From the NCBI RefSeq assembly GCF_016428975.1, contig NZ_JAELTT010000021.1:1-64000 (forward strand): a DNA stretch of 64,000 nucleotides. The letters run 5' to 3'. The stretch is from Dyella sp. ASV21 (GTDB lineage: Bacteria; Pseudomonadota; Gammaproteobacteria; Xanthomonadales; Rhodanobacteraceae). Position 1 is the stretch's first letter. Each line of letters opens with the position of its first letter. Under the pieces are notes generated by a model. The model was not told the origin of the DNA. It was given only the letters and a program-made list of their open reading frames with translations, and ran no database searches. The translations under genes were made by a program, and so were the position numbers. Shown here piece by piece: positions 8,576 through 17,515 of the stretch.

Positions 8576-9214
8576 TTACCCCGGCCGATGCAGCGCCAGC
8601 TTTACTCCGAAACCCATCAACACCGTTCCGCAGACACGGTCCATCCACTGGCCCACGCGTGGCCGTGCGTTCAACACGTGGTGGATATGGCCGCCCAGCA
8701 ACGCCAAGACCAGCGACCAGCATGAACCGGTGCCGATAAAGCTCAGGCCCAACACCATCAGGCCCAGTTGCGGATGCGGCGCGCTCATCGAGACGAACTG
8801 CGGCAGGAAAGCCAGGAAGAACAGCGCTACCTTGGGGTTGAGCACGTTGGTCAACATGCCCTGGCGAAACGCCGCGACAAGGCCGGTGCCGCGCGTGGCG
8901 CTCGGTTGACGCGGGCCATCGGCGCGGGTGAGCAGCATGCGCAGGCCGATCCATACCAGGTAAGCCGCACCCAGGTACTTGAGTGCCGTGAAGGCGATCG
9001 CCGAGGTCATCAGGATCGCCGAGATACCCAGCACGGCCGCCAGCGTATGCACGATGCAGCCGGCCTGGGTGCCGAGCGCGGCCATCGCACCCACGGCGCG
9101 GCCTTCGCGGCCGCTGCGGGTAAGGATGTAGAACGTATCCAGCCCGGGCGTCAGGTTCAGCGCGACGCAGGCGAGCAGGAACGCTTCGAAATGCTGGATG
9201 CCGAGCGAACTCAT
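8576..9214 (-). CDS. LysE/RhtB-family amino-acid exporter
   Basis: A 212-residue inner-membrane protein with about six hydrophobic helices. The family motif near the N-terminus reads LNLTPGLDTFYILTRSGREG, matching the PGP-type region of LysE/RhtB translocators, and NVLNPKVALFFLAFLPQF is the second family hallmark. Such proteins export amino acids or related metabolites by proton-motive force; the substrate cannot be told. It is the last gene of a minus-strand run with the PlsC-like enzyme (9-nt gap) and arfB. AAAGG precedes the start. Confidence 0.9.
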   Translation of the reverse strand: MSSLGIQHFEAFLLACVALNLTPGLDTFYILTRSGREGRAVGAMAALGTQAGCIVHTLAAVLGISAILMTSAIAFTALKYLGAAYLVWIGLRMLLTRADGPRQPSATRGTGLVAAFRQGMLTNVLNPKVALFFLAFLPQFVSMSAPHPQLGLMVLGLSFIGTGSCWSLVLALLGGHIHHVLNARPRVGQWMDRVCGTVLMGFGVKLALHRPG

Positions 9215-9223
9215 GGAAAGCCT

Positions 9224-9820
9224 TTAGTCGTTGGCGTTGCGGTGCTTGCCGCGGTAGGGCGTGAACAGCGCGCGGATCTTCGCCATGTCGGCGTCGTGAT
9301 CGGCGGTGGCGTGCACCACGGGGCCAAGCGTGAAGGTCTTGCTGGGGTAATCAAGGAACAGCGTCTGGATCGGCACGTTGGCCTCGTGCGCAATGCGCAG
9401 AAAGCCGGACTTCCAGTGCGTGACGCGCTTGCGCGTGCCTTCGGGCGTAATACCCAGCCACATGCGGCCCTTTTCATCGAACCGCTGCACCATTTGATCC
9501 ACCACGTTGAGCGCGGCGCTGCGATTGATGGGGATCATGCCGATCGGGCGCAGGATGATGCCCAGCGGGCCTTCCAGTACTTCGCGCTTGATCATGATGT
9601 TGATGTCCACGCCCAGGCCGATCTTCATCAGCAGGCCGTAGTAGCCGTCCCAGTACGACGAGTGCGGCGCGCCGATAAGGATCAGCTTGGGCACGTTGGG
9701 CAGCTCGCCCAGCAACTTCCAGCCGGACAGGCGCAGCAGGCAGCGCGCCAGCCAGGGCCAGAATCGGCTATTGAGCTTGGGTGCTTCGGGCGGGGCAGGG
9801 GGGAGCATCGGGATGCTCAT
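9224..9820 (-). CDS. PlsC-like acyltransferase
   Basis: A 198-residue member of the PlsC-type lysophospholipid acyltransferase superfamily. The catalytic H-X4-D motif appears as HSSYWD near residue 53, and the acceptor-binding motif as PEGTRKR near residue 126. It lacks a long N-terminal membrane anchor and is shorter than PlsC itself (~245 residues), resembling the small 1-acylglycerol-3-phosphate acyltransferase-like proteins common in proteobacteria. The acyl acceptor is unknown. Its start overlaps the arfB stop by 4 nt (ATGA), so the two are translationally coupled. Confidence 0.85.
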   Translation of the reverse strand: MSIPMLPPAPPEAPKLNSRFWPWLARCLLRLSGWKLLGELPNVPKLILIGAPHSSYWDGYYGLLMKIGLGVDINIMIKREVLEGPLGIILRPIGMIPINRSAALNVVDQMVQRFDEKGRMWLGITPEGTRKRVTHWKSGFLRIAHEANVPIQTLFLDYPSKTFTLGPVVHATADHDADMAKIRALFTPYRGKHRNAND

Positions 9821-10239
9821 TCACGACTCCAGTCACGCGAACGCGTCTGCTTGAGCTTGCCTCGTTGCTGCTTGCCGACGAGGCGGCGTTCTTGCGAGCC
9901 GCGAGTAGGTTTGGTGGCGATGCGCGCCTTGGGTACCACCAGCGCACCTCGAATGATCTCGACCAGTCGCTCGCGTGCGTCCTCGCGGTTGCGGCCCTGG
10001 TCGCGAAAGCGGCGTGCCTGGATCACCAGCACGCCGTCGTCGGTGAGGCGCCGGTCGCGGCGCGCCAGCAGTCGCGCGCGCAAGGGCTCGGGCAGGGAAG
10101 GCGAGTGCGCCACGTCAAAGCGCAGTTCCACCGCGCTTTCGGTGCGATTGACGTGCTGCCCGCCGGGACCGTCGGCACGCAGGAAGCGCTCGGTCAGCTC
10201 GGTCTCTGGCAGGACAATGGATCGGCTGATGGTGAGCAT
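9817..10239 (-). CDS. arfB: Alternative ribosome-rescue factor ArfB (YaeJ), peptidyl-tRNA hydrolase
   Basis: A 140-residue protein that releases nascent chains from ribosomes stalled at the end of truncated mRNA. The catalytic GGQ lies in RADGPGGQHVNRTESAVE, as in class I release factors. The C-terminal tail is strongly basic (KPTRGSQERR, KQQRGKLKQTRSR), matching the mRNA-channel-binding tail of ArfB. The start MLTISRSIVLP at 10239 fits the family; an upstream extension to 10269 is not conserved-looking. It overlaps the acyltransferase gene by 4 nt. Confidence 0.93.
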   Translation of the reverse strand: MLTISRSIVLPETELTERFLRADGPGGQHVNRTESAVELRFDVAHSPSLPEPLRARLLARRDRRLTDDGVLVIQARRFRDQGRNREDARERLVEIIRGALVVPKARIATKPTRGSQERRLVGKQQRGKLKQTRSRDWSRE

Positions 10240-10290
10240 GCTGCACAGTTTAGCGGGCGCGCATGACACGCTCCACGCCGCGTTGCCGCA

Positions 10291-10992
10291 TCAGGCCGTG
10301 GGCAGCGACCAGCCGAAGCGCTGCAGCAGTTGCTGGTAGGCGGCATCCAGTGGGGCCTCCAGGCACATGGCCGCCCCGGTGACCGGATGCGCGAAGCGCA
10401 GCCGCCAGGCGTGCAGCAGCATGCGGTGGCAGCTGAAGTACTGCTTATACAGGCGGTTGTGGTCGCCGCGGCCGTGCTGACAGTCGCCGATGATCGGGTG
10501 GTGGATATGCGCCATGTGCTTGCGGATCTGCCGGAACCGCCCGGTCTGAGGCTCGGCCAGCACCAGCGCGTAGCGCTGCTGCGGATAGCGGCCCAGCGCA
10601 ATGGGTACTTCGATGGTGGCCAGGCGTTGGTAACGGGTTCTTGCCTCGCGGCGTGGGCCGGAGTCCTTGGAGCCGGGCAGGGGGTAATCCACCACGGCCT
10701 CCTCCGGCTCAGGCCAGCCGCGCACCACCGCCAGATATTGCTTGTGCACGTCGCGCCCCATGAATTGCTCACCCAGTGCGGCGGCGATCTCGCTGGAGCG
10801 CGCCACCAGCAGCACCCCGCTCGTGGCGCGGTCCAGGCGATGCGCGAGGTAGGTGGTGCCACCCACTTGTTCGCGCAGCAGGTCGATCAGGAATTCTTCC
10901 GCGTTGCCCACCATCTTGGAGCGATGCACGGCGAGCCCCGCGGGCTTGTTGACCGCGATAAGGGCGTCGTCCTGATAGAGGATGTCGAGCAT
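10291..10992 (-). CDS. truC: tRNA pseudouridine synthase TruC
   Basis: A 233-residue RluA-family pseudouridine synthase lacking an S4 domain. The catalytic aspartate is in AHRLDRATSG near residue 54. The sequence after it (GVLLVARSSEIAAAL, VHKQYLAVVRG) and the tail QIRKHMAHIHHPIIGD are characteristic of TruC, which modifies U65 of tRNA. The length fits. It is on the minus strand upstream of arfB with a 51-nt gap. RluA-type rRNA enzymes are the alternative, but the size and the HHPIIGDCQHGRGDHN stretch favour TruC. Confidence 0.9.
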   Translation of the reverse strand: MLDILYQDDALIAVNKPAGLAVHRSKMVGNAEEFLIDLLREQVGGTTYLAHRLDRATSGVLLVARSSEIAAALGEQFMGRDVHKQYLAVVRGWPEPEEAVVDYPLPGSKDSGPRREARTRYQRLATIEVPIALGRYPQQRYALVLAEPQTGRFRQIRKHMAHIHHPIIGDCQHGRGDHNRLYKQYFSCHRMLLHAWRLRFAHPVTGAAMCLEAPLDAAYQQLLQRFGWSLPTA

Positions 10993-11095
10993 GGGAATGA
11001 TTCACCTGGGCAGAAATACGCCGTGGATCACAGAGAGCCGTCATGCCCGCGAAAGCGGCGAGCCGGTGTCGTTGGCCCTTGTCGACCCACAGCCG

Positions 11096-11119
11096 AAGCG
11101 AAGCACGGGTGCTCCGCTT
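11096..11119 (-). terminator. Hairpin downstream of ubiB
   Basis: AAGCGAAGCA (11096-11105) and TGCTCCGCTT (11110-11119) form a 10-bp stem with one wobble pair. It is 25 nt beyond the ubiB stop and before truC. No strong T-run follows on the minus strand. Confidence 0.45.
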
Positions 11120-11143
11120 TCATGGGGATGGCGAGGGTGAGCG

Positions 11144-12793
11144 TCAGCGCCGCGGCCAGCCTGCGGCGAACGCGATCAACCCGGCCACGCCCACCGTGGT
11201 CGCGTGCCACGCGCCATGCGCCGGCGCCAGCGTCCACAGCACCGCGCTGCTCACCAGCAGGCTGCTGCCCAGCAGGCTGAACGACAGTGCGCGACGCGTG
11301 CGCTGGGCGTCCTCTTGCCGTTGTTCCAGCTCGCGCGGGTCGCACACAGTGCGCTGTTCGCCCTTGGCTACCTGCTGCAGGGCATGGCGCACCAGTTCGG
11401 GGAACTGCGGCGCGGCGTGGAACCATTCCGGCAGGTGCTTGCGTACCTCGCGCAGGGTGCGCAGCGGGCTGTAGCGCTCGCGCAGGATGCGCTTGAGCAC
11501 CGGGTGCGCCACCGCCCAGATGTCGATCTGCGGATCGAGCATGCGACCCACGCCTTCGATATTGAGCAGGGTCTTCTGCAGCAGGATCAACTGCGGCTGC
11601 AGGGTGAGTTCGTAGCGGCGTGCTGTCTGGAACAGTTTCACTACCAGCTCGGCCAGTGAGATCTGCGACAGCGGGCGGGTGAAGTAGGGTTCGCACACCG
11701 TGCGCACGGCCGCGGTGAGTTCGTCCAGGCGCACGGTGGAGGGCATCCAGCCGGCGTCGACGTGCAACTGCGCGATGCGCGCGTAGTCGCGCTCGAACAG
11801 CGCGATGAAGTTCTGCGCCAGCCAGTACTGATCCTCTTCCGGCAGCGAACCCATGATGCCGAAATCGAGGGCGATGAAGCGCGGTTCGCCCGGACGTGCC
11901 GTGTCCACCCAGATGTTGCCGGGGTGCGCATCGGCGTGGAAGAAGTTGTCGCGGAACACCTGTTCGTAGAACAGGCGCACGCCCTTTACCGCCAGCGCCT
12001 TGCGATCCACGCCGGCGGCATCGAGCGCGGCGATGTCATCGCAACTCACGCCGTACACGCGTTCCAGTGTAAGTACGCGCGTGGCGGTGAGGTCCCAGTG
12101 TACGGCTGGCACGTACAGGTCCACGCCGCTCTCGAAATTGCGGCGCAGCAGGCTGGCGCTGGCGCCTTCGCGCTGCAAATCCAGCTCGTTTTCCAGCATT
12201 TTCTCGACTTCTGCCACCACGTCGAGCGGGCGGATTTTGTCGGCGTTGGGGTGCCAGCGTTGCGCCAGTTCGCCCAGCGAGCGCAGCAGCTTGATATCGC
12301 GTTCGATGCGCTTGTCGATGCCTGGGCGCAGTACCTTTACCACCACCGCACTGCCGTCGTGCAGGGTCGCGGCATGCACCTGGGCGATCGAGGCGGAGGC
12401 CAGCGGGGTTTCGTCGAAGCCGGCAAACAACTGGCTGACCGGCGCCTTCAGTTCCTGCTCGACGATGGCGCGAGCCTGGGCGCCCGGGAACGGCGGCACC
12501 TGGTCCTGCAACTGCGCCAGTTCATCGGCGATGTCGGCCGGCACCAGATCGCGGCGGGTGGACAACACCTGGCCGGCCTTCACGAAGATCGGGCCGAGAT
12601 CGGTCAGCGCCAGACGCAGGCGGGCACCGCGCGAGAGCGTGCTGATATCGCTGCGCGGGCGCGCCACGAAGGGGCGCACCAGTTTGAGCGGACGAAACAG
12701 ATGCGCTGCATCGACCAGTTCGTCGAGGCGATAGGCCAGCAGTACGGAAGCGACGCGCATGGCGCGCGGTATAACCTTGAGCGGTGTCCTCAC
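11144..12793 (-). CDS. ubiB: UbiB, ABC1/ADCK-family ubiquinone biosynthesis protein
   Basis: A 549-residue atypical kinase-like protein needed for ubiquinone biosynthesis, thought to act as an ATPase that helps extract lipid intermediates from the membrane. The KxGQ family motif is seen in [16 protein letters not shown], the invariant lysine region in [11 protein letters not shown], the catalytic loop in [10 protein letters not shown], and the metal-binding DFG in ALDFGIMG. Two hydrophobic segments at the C-terminus (residues ~505-545) anchor it in the inner membrane. Its start overlaps the stop of ubiJ by 4 nt, so the genes are coupled. Confidence 0.95.
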   Translation of the reverse strand: MRTPLKVIPRAMRVASVLLAYRLDELVDAAHLFRPLKLVRPFVARPRSDISTLSRGARLRLALTDLGPIFVKAGQVLSTRRDLVPADIADELAQLQDQVPPFPGAQARAIVEQELKAPVSQLFAGFDETPLASASIAQVHAATLHDGSAVVVKVLRPGIDKRIERDIKLLRSLGELAQRWHPNADKIRPLDVVAEVEKMLENELDLQREGASASLLRRNFESGVDLYVPAVHWDLTATRVLTLERVYGVSCDDIAALDAAGVDRKALAVKGVRLFYEQVFRDNFFHADAHPGNIWVDTARPGEPRFIALDFGIMGSLPEEDQYWLAQNFIALFERDYARIAQLHVDAGWMPSTVRLDELTAAVRTVCEPYFTRPLSQISLAELVVKLFQTARRYELTLQPQLILLQKTLLNIEGVGRMLDPQIDIWAVAHPVLKRILRERYSPLRTLREVRKHLPEWFHAAPQFPELVRHALQQVAKGEQRTVCDPRELEQRQEDAQRTRRALSFSLLGSSLLVSSAVLWTLAPAHGAWHATTVGVAGLIAFAAGWPRR

Positions 12794-13443
12794 GCGGCGG
12801 GTCCTTTCTTCAAGCGTTGCTCCAGGCGCGCCAGGCGTGCTTCCAGGCGTTCGCTGCGTTCGCGCACCTCGTCCACCCCATCGAGGAAGCCTTCCACTTC
12901 GCCCGGTGCGGCAGCCACGCGCACTTCATCGCGCAACCAGTCGGCGGTGTCGGTGGTGAGGTGGCTGGCGGTGTCCTTGGCATGCGCGAGGCCTTTGCGC
13001 ACGGCCTTGGCAAGCGGCACGCCGAGCACATCGCCGAACGTGCGGGCAAAGGCCTCTTCGAAGTCCGGGGCAAACTTGCTGGCGAGTTTCTCCAGACGGC
13101 GAGCCAGGTCGGCATCACCGGCGATCTCCACCTTGCCCGGAGCCACGCCGTCGTCGTCGCGCTTGACCAGCATGGCGAGCAGGCTGCCCGGCGTGGCGGC
13201 CACGCGCAGATGGCTGTCTTCCTGCGCCGGACCGACCTTGAGCCGTTCGCCCTGCACGGTGACCGACAAGGCCAGCTCGGGGCCACGCAAATGCAGTTGC
13301 ACGCTGCGGCCATCGAGTGCGGCCAGTCGCGTGGCGGTATCCGGATCGAGCGACAGCGTGTGATTGAGCGCGGTTTCCAGCGCGCGGCCGGCGAGGGCGC
13401 GCAGTGGGCGAGGCAACAGGGAAAAGGGTGAGGCGGCAGTCAT
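12790..13443 (-). CDS. ubiJ: UbiJ, SCP2-domain accessory factor of ubiquinone biosynthesis
   Basis: A 217-residue soluble protein. The N-terminal ~110 residues form an SCP2-type lipid-binding domain ([20 protein letters not shown], then [10 protein letters not shown] and [17 protein letters not shown]). The C-terminus is a coiled coil rich in E, R and L ([19 protein letters not shown]). This arrangement and the position directly before ubiB match UbiJ, which holds ubiquinone intermediates in the soluble Ubi complex. In E. coli ubiE directly precedes ubiJ; here ubiE lies 32 kb away. Confidence 0.92.
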   Translation of the reverse strand: MTAASPFSLLPRPLRALAGRALETALNHTLSLDPDTATRLAALDGRSVQLHLRGPELALSVTVQGERLKVGPAQEDSHLRVAATPGSLLAMLVKRDDDGVAPGKVEIAGDADLARRLEKLASKFAPDFEEAFARTFGDVLGVPLAKAVRKGLAHAKDTASHLTTDTADWLRDEVRVAAAPGEVEGFLDGVDEVRERSERLEARLARLEQRLKKGPAA

Positions 13444-13501
13444 GCCGACGATTGTAGCGGCTCGGACCGCACAAGCTCCTCTCCTTCAGGGGAGGCGGGC
13501 G

Positions 13502-13969
13502 TCAGCTCGCGGCACCGTCGAAATCCAATTGTCGCCAGGCTTCGTACACCGCCACCGCCACGGTGTTGGAGAGGTTGAGGCTGCGGCTGTTGGGCCGCAT
13601 CGGCAGGCGCAAGCGTTGTGCCTCGGGAATGGCATCGAGCACGTCACCGGGGAGGCCGGCGGTTTCGCAGCCAAACAGCAGGGCGTCGCCATCGACGAAA
13701 CGTGCATCCACGTGAGCGACGCGTCCACGGGTGGAAAATGCAAACACACGTGGCTGGCCGATGCTATCCAGGCAACTGGCGAGGTCGTCATGTACGGCCA
13801 GCTGCGCATACTCGTGGTAATCCAGGCCTGCACGGCGCAGGCGAGCATCGTCCAGCTCAAACCCCAAGGGCCTGATCAGGTGCAGCGTGGCGCCGGTATT
13901 GGCACACAACCTGATCACATTGCCGGTGTTGGGAGGAATCTCGGGGCGAAAAAGAATGACATGTAGCAT
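13502..13969 (-). CDS. trmL: tRNA (cytidine/uridine-34-2'-O)-methyltransferase TrmL
   Basis: A 155-residue SPOUT methyltransferase. It starts [20 protein letters not shown], which is the typical TrmL opening. [11 protein letters not shown] and the C-terminal [20 protein letters not shown] contribute the knotted SAM-binding site. The enzyme methylates the ribose of the wobble base in certain leucine tRNAs, in the cytoplasm. The start at 13969 is fixed by the family N-terminus; the open frame continues upstream without support. It stands alone on the minus strand. Confidence 0.95.
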   Translation of the reverse strand: MLHVILFRPEIPPNTGNVIRLCANTGATLHLIRPLGFELDDARLRRAGLDYHEYAQLAVHDDLASCLDSIGQPRVFAFSTRGRVAHVDARFVDGDALLFGCETAGLPGDVLDAIPEAQRLRLPMRPNSRSLNLSNTVAVAVYEAWRQLDFDGAAS

Positions 13970-14021
13970 CGGGCCATTATCGGGCCTCTCCCATGGCCCA
14001 GGGAATGGCGAGCATCCATGC

Positions 14022-14222
14022 TCAGCCGTTCGAACGCGGGCACACCACGCCATCCGGCGGCAGCGCACAAGCGGTGGGGGCGGCAATCAGCTGGCCGGCG
14101 CTGCCTGCGGCGGCGAGGCGAACCGCGTCCGGCGAGGCGTTCACCATGGCACCCAGCACGAGTCCACAAACCAGCAGGCAGGCAACGAACAGGCCGCGCA
14201 GCATAAAGGTTTCGAATTTCAT
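14022..14222 (-). CDS. Small exported or membrane-anchored peptide, 66 residues
   Basis: The peptide begins [10 protein letters not shown] followed by a hydrophobic stretch ([17 protein letters not shown]), then a short polar tail with two cysteines ([18 protein letters not shown]). This suggests a signal peptide releasing a ~35-residue cysteine-pair peptide, or a single-pass anchor. The start at 14222 has GGAG 8 nt upstream; ATG 14228 is too close to that site. An AT-rich region at about 14298-14335 could hold its promoter. I do not recognise the family; whether it is real rests on the signal-like N-terminus and ribosome site. Confidence 0.5.
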   Translation of the reverse strand: MKFETFMLRGLFVACLLVCGLVLGAMVNASPDAVRLAAAGSAGQLIAAPTACALPPDGVVCPRSNG

Positions 14223-14289
14223 GATCATATCTCCGATGAATGAGTGGGTAGGTCCTGCACCCTACCTATGGCAAGGCCCGTGCCAAGCC

Positions 14290-14319
14290 TTGAATCGAAG
14301 ATAAGTATTTATTTATAAA
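14290..14319 (+). promoter_or_regulatory. Candidate promoter for the M16 peptidase gene
   Basis: TTGAAT (14290-14295) and TATAAA (14314-14319) are separated by 18 nt in the only AT-rich patch of this interval. Transcription would start about 230 nt before the peptidase start codon and run through the CGGACA repeat cluster. Confidence 0.45.
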
Positions 14320-14350
14320 GCATATTTTTCAGGGTGTTCGGTGCGGGTTC

Positions 14351-14419
14351 GCTGTCCGCGGACAGCCGCCGGGCGCGGCCGGACAGACGAGCGGACACCC
14401 GCGTCGCCGGTGCGGACAG
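14351..14419. repeat. Cluster of CGGACA(G) hexamers with a 16-bp palindrome
   Basis: GCTGTCCGCGGACAGC (14351-14366) is a perfect palindrome. CGGACA recurs on the plus strand at 14359, 14380, 14392 and 14413, i.e. spacings of 21, 12 and 21 nt. The regular spacing on near-helical phasing suggests a binding site array for a regulator of the downstream peptidase gene; no regulator is identified. Confidence 0.5.
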
Positions 14420-14554
14420 CCCGCCACCTGATCGTCACCCTACCGGGACGATGCTAGAAGGCGAACTGTCGACCCTGTCTTTGGTCATTTGCCATGCCCA
14501 AGTGGCATCGTTAGCCTCGGATCGTTCATCCTCAGAAACAACAGGAGTGTCGTG

Positions 14555-17422
14555 ATGGCAAGAAAGCCCCTCGCCCTGCTCGTCGCAGGTCTGCTCAGCG
14601 TGTCCGCAGGCCTGCCGGCCGTGGCCGTGCCCGCAGCCGCCGTCGAGTCCGCCGCTACGGCTGTGCCGGACATTGCCTATACCCGCTTCACCTTGCCCAA
14701 TGGCCTGACCGTGGTGGTGCACGAAGACCACAAGGCGCCGGTGGTGGCGGTGAGCATTTGGTATCACGTCGGTTCGGCCGATGAGCCCAAGGGCAAGACG
14801 GGCTTCGCACACCTGTTCGAGCACCTGATGTTCTCCGGTTCGGAAAACCACAAGGGCACTTACTTCCAGCCGTTCGAGCTGGCCGGTGCCACCGACATGA
14901 ACGGCACGACCTGGTTCGATCGCACCAATTACTTCGAGACGGTGCCCACCACCGCGCTGGATATGGCGCTGTGGATGGAATCGGACCGCATGGGCCATTT
15001 GCTCGGCGCGATCGGCCAGAAGGAGCTCGATACGCAGCGTGGCGTGGTGCAGAACGAGAAGCGCCAGGGCGAAAACCGTCCGTACGGTCGCGTGGACCAG
15101 AATGTCCTGTCCAACACTTATCCGGGCAACCATCCGTATCAGCACGACACCATCGGCTCGATGGAAGACCTCAACGCGGCCTCGCTGGCGGACGTCAAAC
15201 AGTGGTTCCATGACTATTACGGCGCCGCCAACACCACCCTGGTGCTGGCGGGCGACATCACCGTGGCCGAAGCCAAGGCCAAGGCCGAGAAATACTTTGG
15301 CGACATTCCGGCGGGCCCGCCGGTGCCGCGCCAGCAGGCGTGGATTACCCCGTTGACGAAGTCCACCCGCGGCGTGCAGCACGATCATGTGGCGCAGCCG
15401 CGCATTTATCGCACCTGGGTGGTGCCGCAGTTGGGCACCGATGATTCGGTGCAGCTCGATCTTGCCTCCACCGTGCTCGGCGGCGGCAAGACCTCGCGCC
15501 TGTACCAGCGCCTGGTCTATCAGGACAAACTGGTCGATGACGTATCGGCCAGCATCGCGCCGTTCGCGCTGGCCGGCCAGTTCCAGATCCAGGCCGACAT
15601 CAAGGAAGGCGTGGACCAGGCCAAGGTGGAAGCGGTGATCGCCGATGAGCTAAAGAAATTCCTCGCCGACGGCCCCACCGCCGACGAACTGGAGCGCGCC
15701 AAGATCGGCAACCGCGCCGGTTTCGTGCGCGGACTGGAAAAGGTGGGCGGTTTCGGCGGCAAGGCGGTGATCCTGGCCGAAGGTCAGGTCTATCGCGACG
15801 ATCCGGGTGCCTATAAGAAGGATCTGGAGCGCGCCGATGCGGCCACGCCCGCCACCGTCAAAGCCGCGGCCGACAAGTGGCTCAGCAAGGGCGACTACCT
15901 GCTGACCGTGTTGCCCGCCGGCCCTGACTTCAACCCCGATGCGGAAGACGCCAAGGTCGCCGCGCTCGGCCCGGTCGAGGGTCGTCCCGCCGCCAAGCTG
16001 CCGGCCAAGCGCGATTACCGTGTGGCCAAGAGTCAGGTGGAGCGCAGCAAGGGCGTGCCCGAGGTGAGTAGATTCCCCGACCTCAGCTTCCCGTCGCTGG
16101 AGCGCGGCAAGCTCAAGAACGGTATCGAGGTGATCCTGGCTCAGCGCCACACCGTTCCGGTGACGCACGTGCAGTTGATGTTCGATGCCGGCTACGCGGC
16201 GGACCAGGGGCGCAAGCTCGGCACCGCCAGCTTCACCACCACCCTGATGAACGAAAGCACCCAGGAGCTCGATTCGGTGGAAGTGGCCAAGCGCAAGCAG
16301 CGCCTGGGCGCCATCACCCGGATCGGTTGCGGCCTGGATACCTGCTCGGCCTCGCTCAACGCGCTCAATGACCAGTTGCAGCCATCGCTGGCGCTGTTCG
16401 CCGACATCGTGCGCAACCCGGCGTTCAAGTCCGAGGACATCGAGCGCGTACGCGGCCAATGGCTGGCCGGCATCGCCCAGGAGAAGACCCAGCCCACCGC
16501 GCTGGCGTTGCGCACGTTGCCGCCGCTGCTCTACGGCGCCAACCACGCCTATGGCATCCCGTTCACCGGCTCGGGCACGGAGGCGGCGATCAAGGCCATG
16601 CAGGCCTCGGATCTGCAGACCTTCCAGCGCGATTGGCTGCGTCCGGACAACGTAAAGATCCTGGTCGCCGGTGACACCACGCTGCAGCAAATCATTCCGC
16701 AGCTGGATGCCGCGTTTGGTGACTGGAAGGCCCCGTCCAGCGCGCTGCCGAAAAAGAATGTCGCCACCGTCGAGGCGCAGGCCAAGCCGCGCGTATTCCT
16801 GATCGATAAGCCGGACGCGCCGCAGTCGCTGATCCTGGCCGGCCTGTTGGCGCCGTCCAGCAAGGCGCCCAACGAGTTGGCGATCGACGTGGCCAACGGT
16901 GCCTTCGGCGGCAGCTTCACCTCGCGTCTGAACATGAACCTGCGCGAGGACAAGCGTTGGGCCTATGGCGCCTTCAGCTTCATGCGCGATGCGATCGGCC
17001 AGCGTCCGTTCCTGATGTACGCGCCGGTGCAGACCGACAAGACCGCGGAGTCCGCGCGCGAAGTGTTCAAGGAAGCTTCCGAAGCGGTCGGCGCCCGTCC
17101 GCTCACCGCGCAGGAGGTCAACAAGATCAAGGACTCCAACGTGCGTGGCCTGCCGGGCAGCTTCGAGACCAGTGTCGAGGTGCTGAGTGCGATGAACGAC
17201 ATCGTGCAGTACGGGCGTCCGGACAACTATGTGCAGACGCTCAAGGCCCGCACCGAGTCGGTGAGCCAGCCCGATGCGGAAAACGCGCTCAAGGAGATCA
17301 TCAAGCCCGGCGCGCTGACCTGGGTCATCGTGGGCGATCTGAAGAAGATCGAGCAGCCGGTGCGCGACCTCAAGCTGGGCGACGTCCAGGTGATCGACGG
17401 CGACGGCAAGCCGGTGAAGTAA
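14555..17422 (+). CDS. Exported M16-family zinc metallopeptidase (two-domain, pitrilysin type)
   Basis: A 955-residue periplasmic or outer-membrane-associated peptidase. A signal peptide covers about residues 1-27. The first M16 unit carries the inverted zinc motif HLFEH at 86-90 with the third ligand glutamate likely at 168 (VVQNEKR). The second, inactive-looking M16 unit starts around residue 520 (LSFPSLERGKLKNGIEVIL) and lacks HxxEH, as is usual. The start at 14555 follows AGGAG; an open upstream extension to 14489 lacks support. Substrates are probably peptides. The hairpin at 17462-17490 should end the transcript. Confidence 0.93.
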   Translation: MARKPLALLVAGLLSVSAGLPAVAVPAAAVESAATAVPDIAYTRFTLPNGLTVVVHEDHKAPVVAVSIWYHVGSADEPKGKTGFAHLFEHLMFSGSENHKGTYFQPFELAGATDMNGTTWFDRTNYFETVPTTALDMALWMESDRMGHLLGAIGQKELDTQRGVVQNEKRQGENRPYGRVDQNVLSNTYPGNHPYQHDTIGSMEDLNAASLADVKQWFHDYYGAANTTLVLAGDITVAEAKAKAEKYFGDIPAGPPVPRQQAWITPLTKSTRGVQHDHVAQPRIYRTWVVPQLGTDDSVQLDLASTVLGGGKTSRLYQRLVYQDKLVDDVSASIAPFALAGQFQIQADIKEGVDQAKVEAVIADELKKFLADGPTADELERAKIGNRAGFVRGLEKVGGFGGKAVILAEGQVYRDDPGAYKKDLERADAATPATVKAAADKWLSKGDYLLTVLPAGPDFNPDAEDAKVAALGPVEGRPAAKLPAKRDYRVAKSQVERSKGVPEVSRFPDLSFPSLERGKLKNGIEVILAQRHTVPVTHVQLMFDAGYAADQGRKLGTASFTTTLMNESTQELDSVEVAKRKQRLGAITRIGCGLDTCSASLNALNDQLQPSLALFADIVRNPAFKSEDIERVRGQWLAGIAQEKTQPTALALRTLPPLLYGANHAYGIPFTGSGTEAAIKAMQASDLQTFQRDWLRPDNVKILVAGDTTLQQIIPQLDAAFGDWKAPSSALPKKNVATVEAQAKPRVFLIDKPDAPQSLILAGLLAPSSKAPNELAIDVANGAFGGSFTSRLNMNLREDKRWAYGAFSFMRDAIGQRPFLMYAPVQTDKTAESAREVFKEASEAVGARPLTAQEVNKIKDSNVRGLPGSFETSVEVLSAMNDIVQYGRPDNYVQTLKARTESVSQPDAENALKEIIKPGALTWVIVGDLKKIEQPVRDLKLGDVQVIDGDGKPVK

Positions 17423-17461
17423 TTTCTTGTGGGGACTGTTCACGTCCCCACGGTAGGATGC

Positions 17462-17490
17462 AGGCCGGACGGGCAACCGCCCGGCCTTTT
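17462..17490 (+). terminator. Rho-independent terminator after the M16 peptidase gene
   Basis: AGGCCGG (17462-17468) pairs with CCGGCCT (17481-17487), and the stem continues past one mismatch with CGG/CCG. A GCAA loop and a following TTTT complete it. It ends 26 nt before the lipoprotein start, so that gene probably has its own promoter or depends on read-through. Confidence 0.75.
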
Positions 17491-17515
17491 CACTGTTCCG
17501 ATTGCGGAGTTATCC

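Noticed and set aside
15650-17476. 608-codon minus-strand frame opposite the M16 peptidase
   Set aside because: Composition is that of a shadow frame (histidine- and arginine-rich, no domain) and the plus-strand peptidase is unambiguous.
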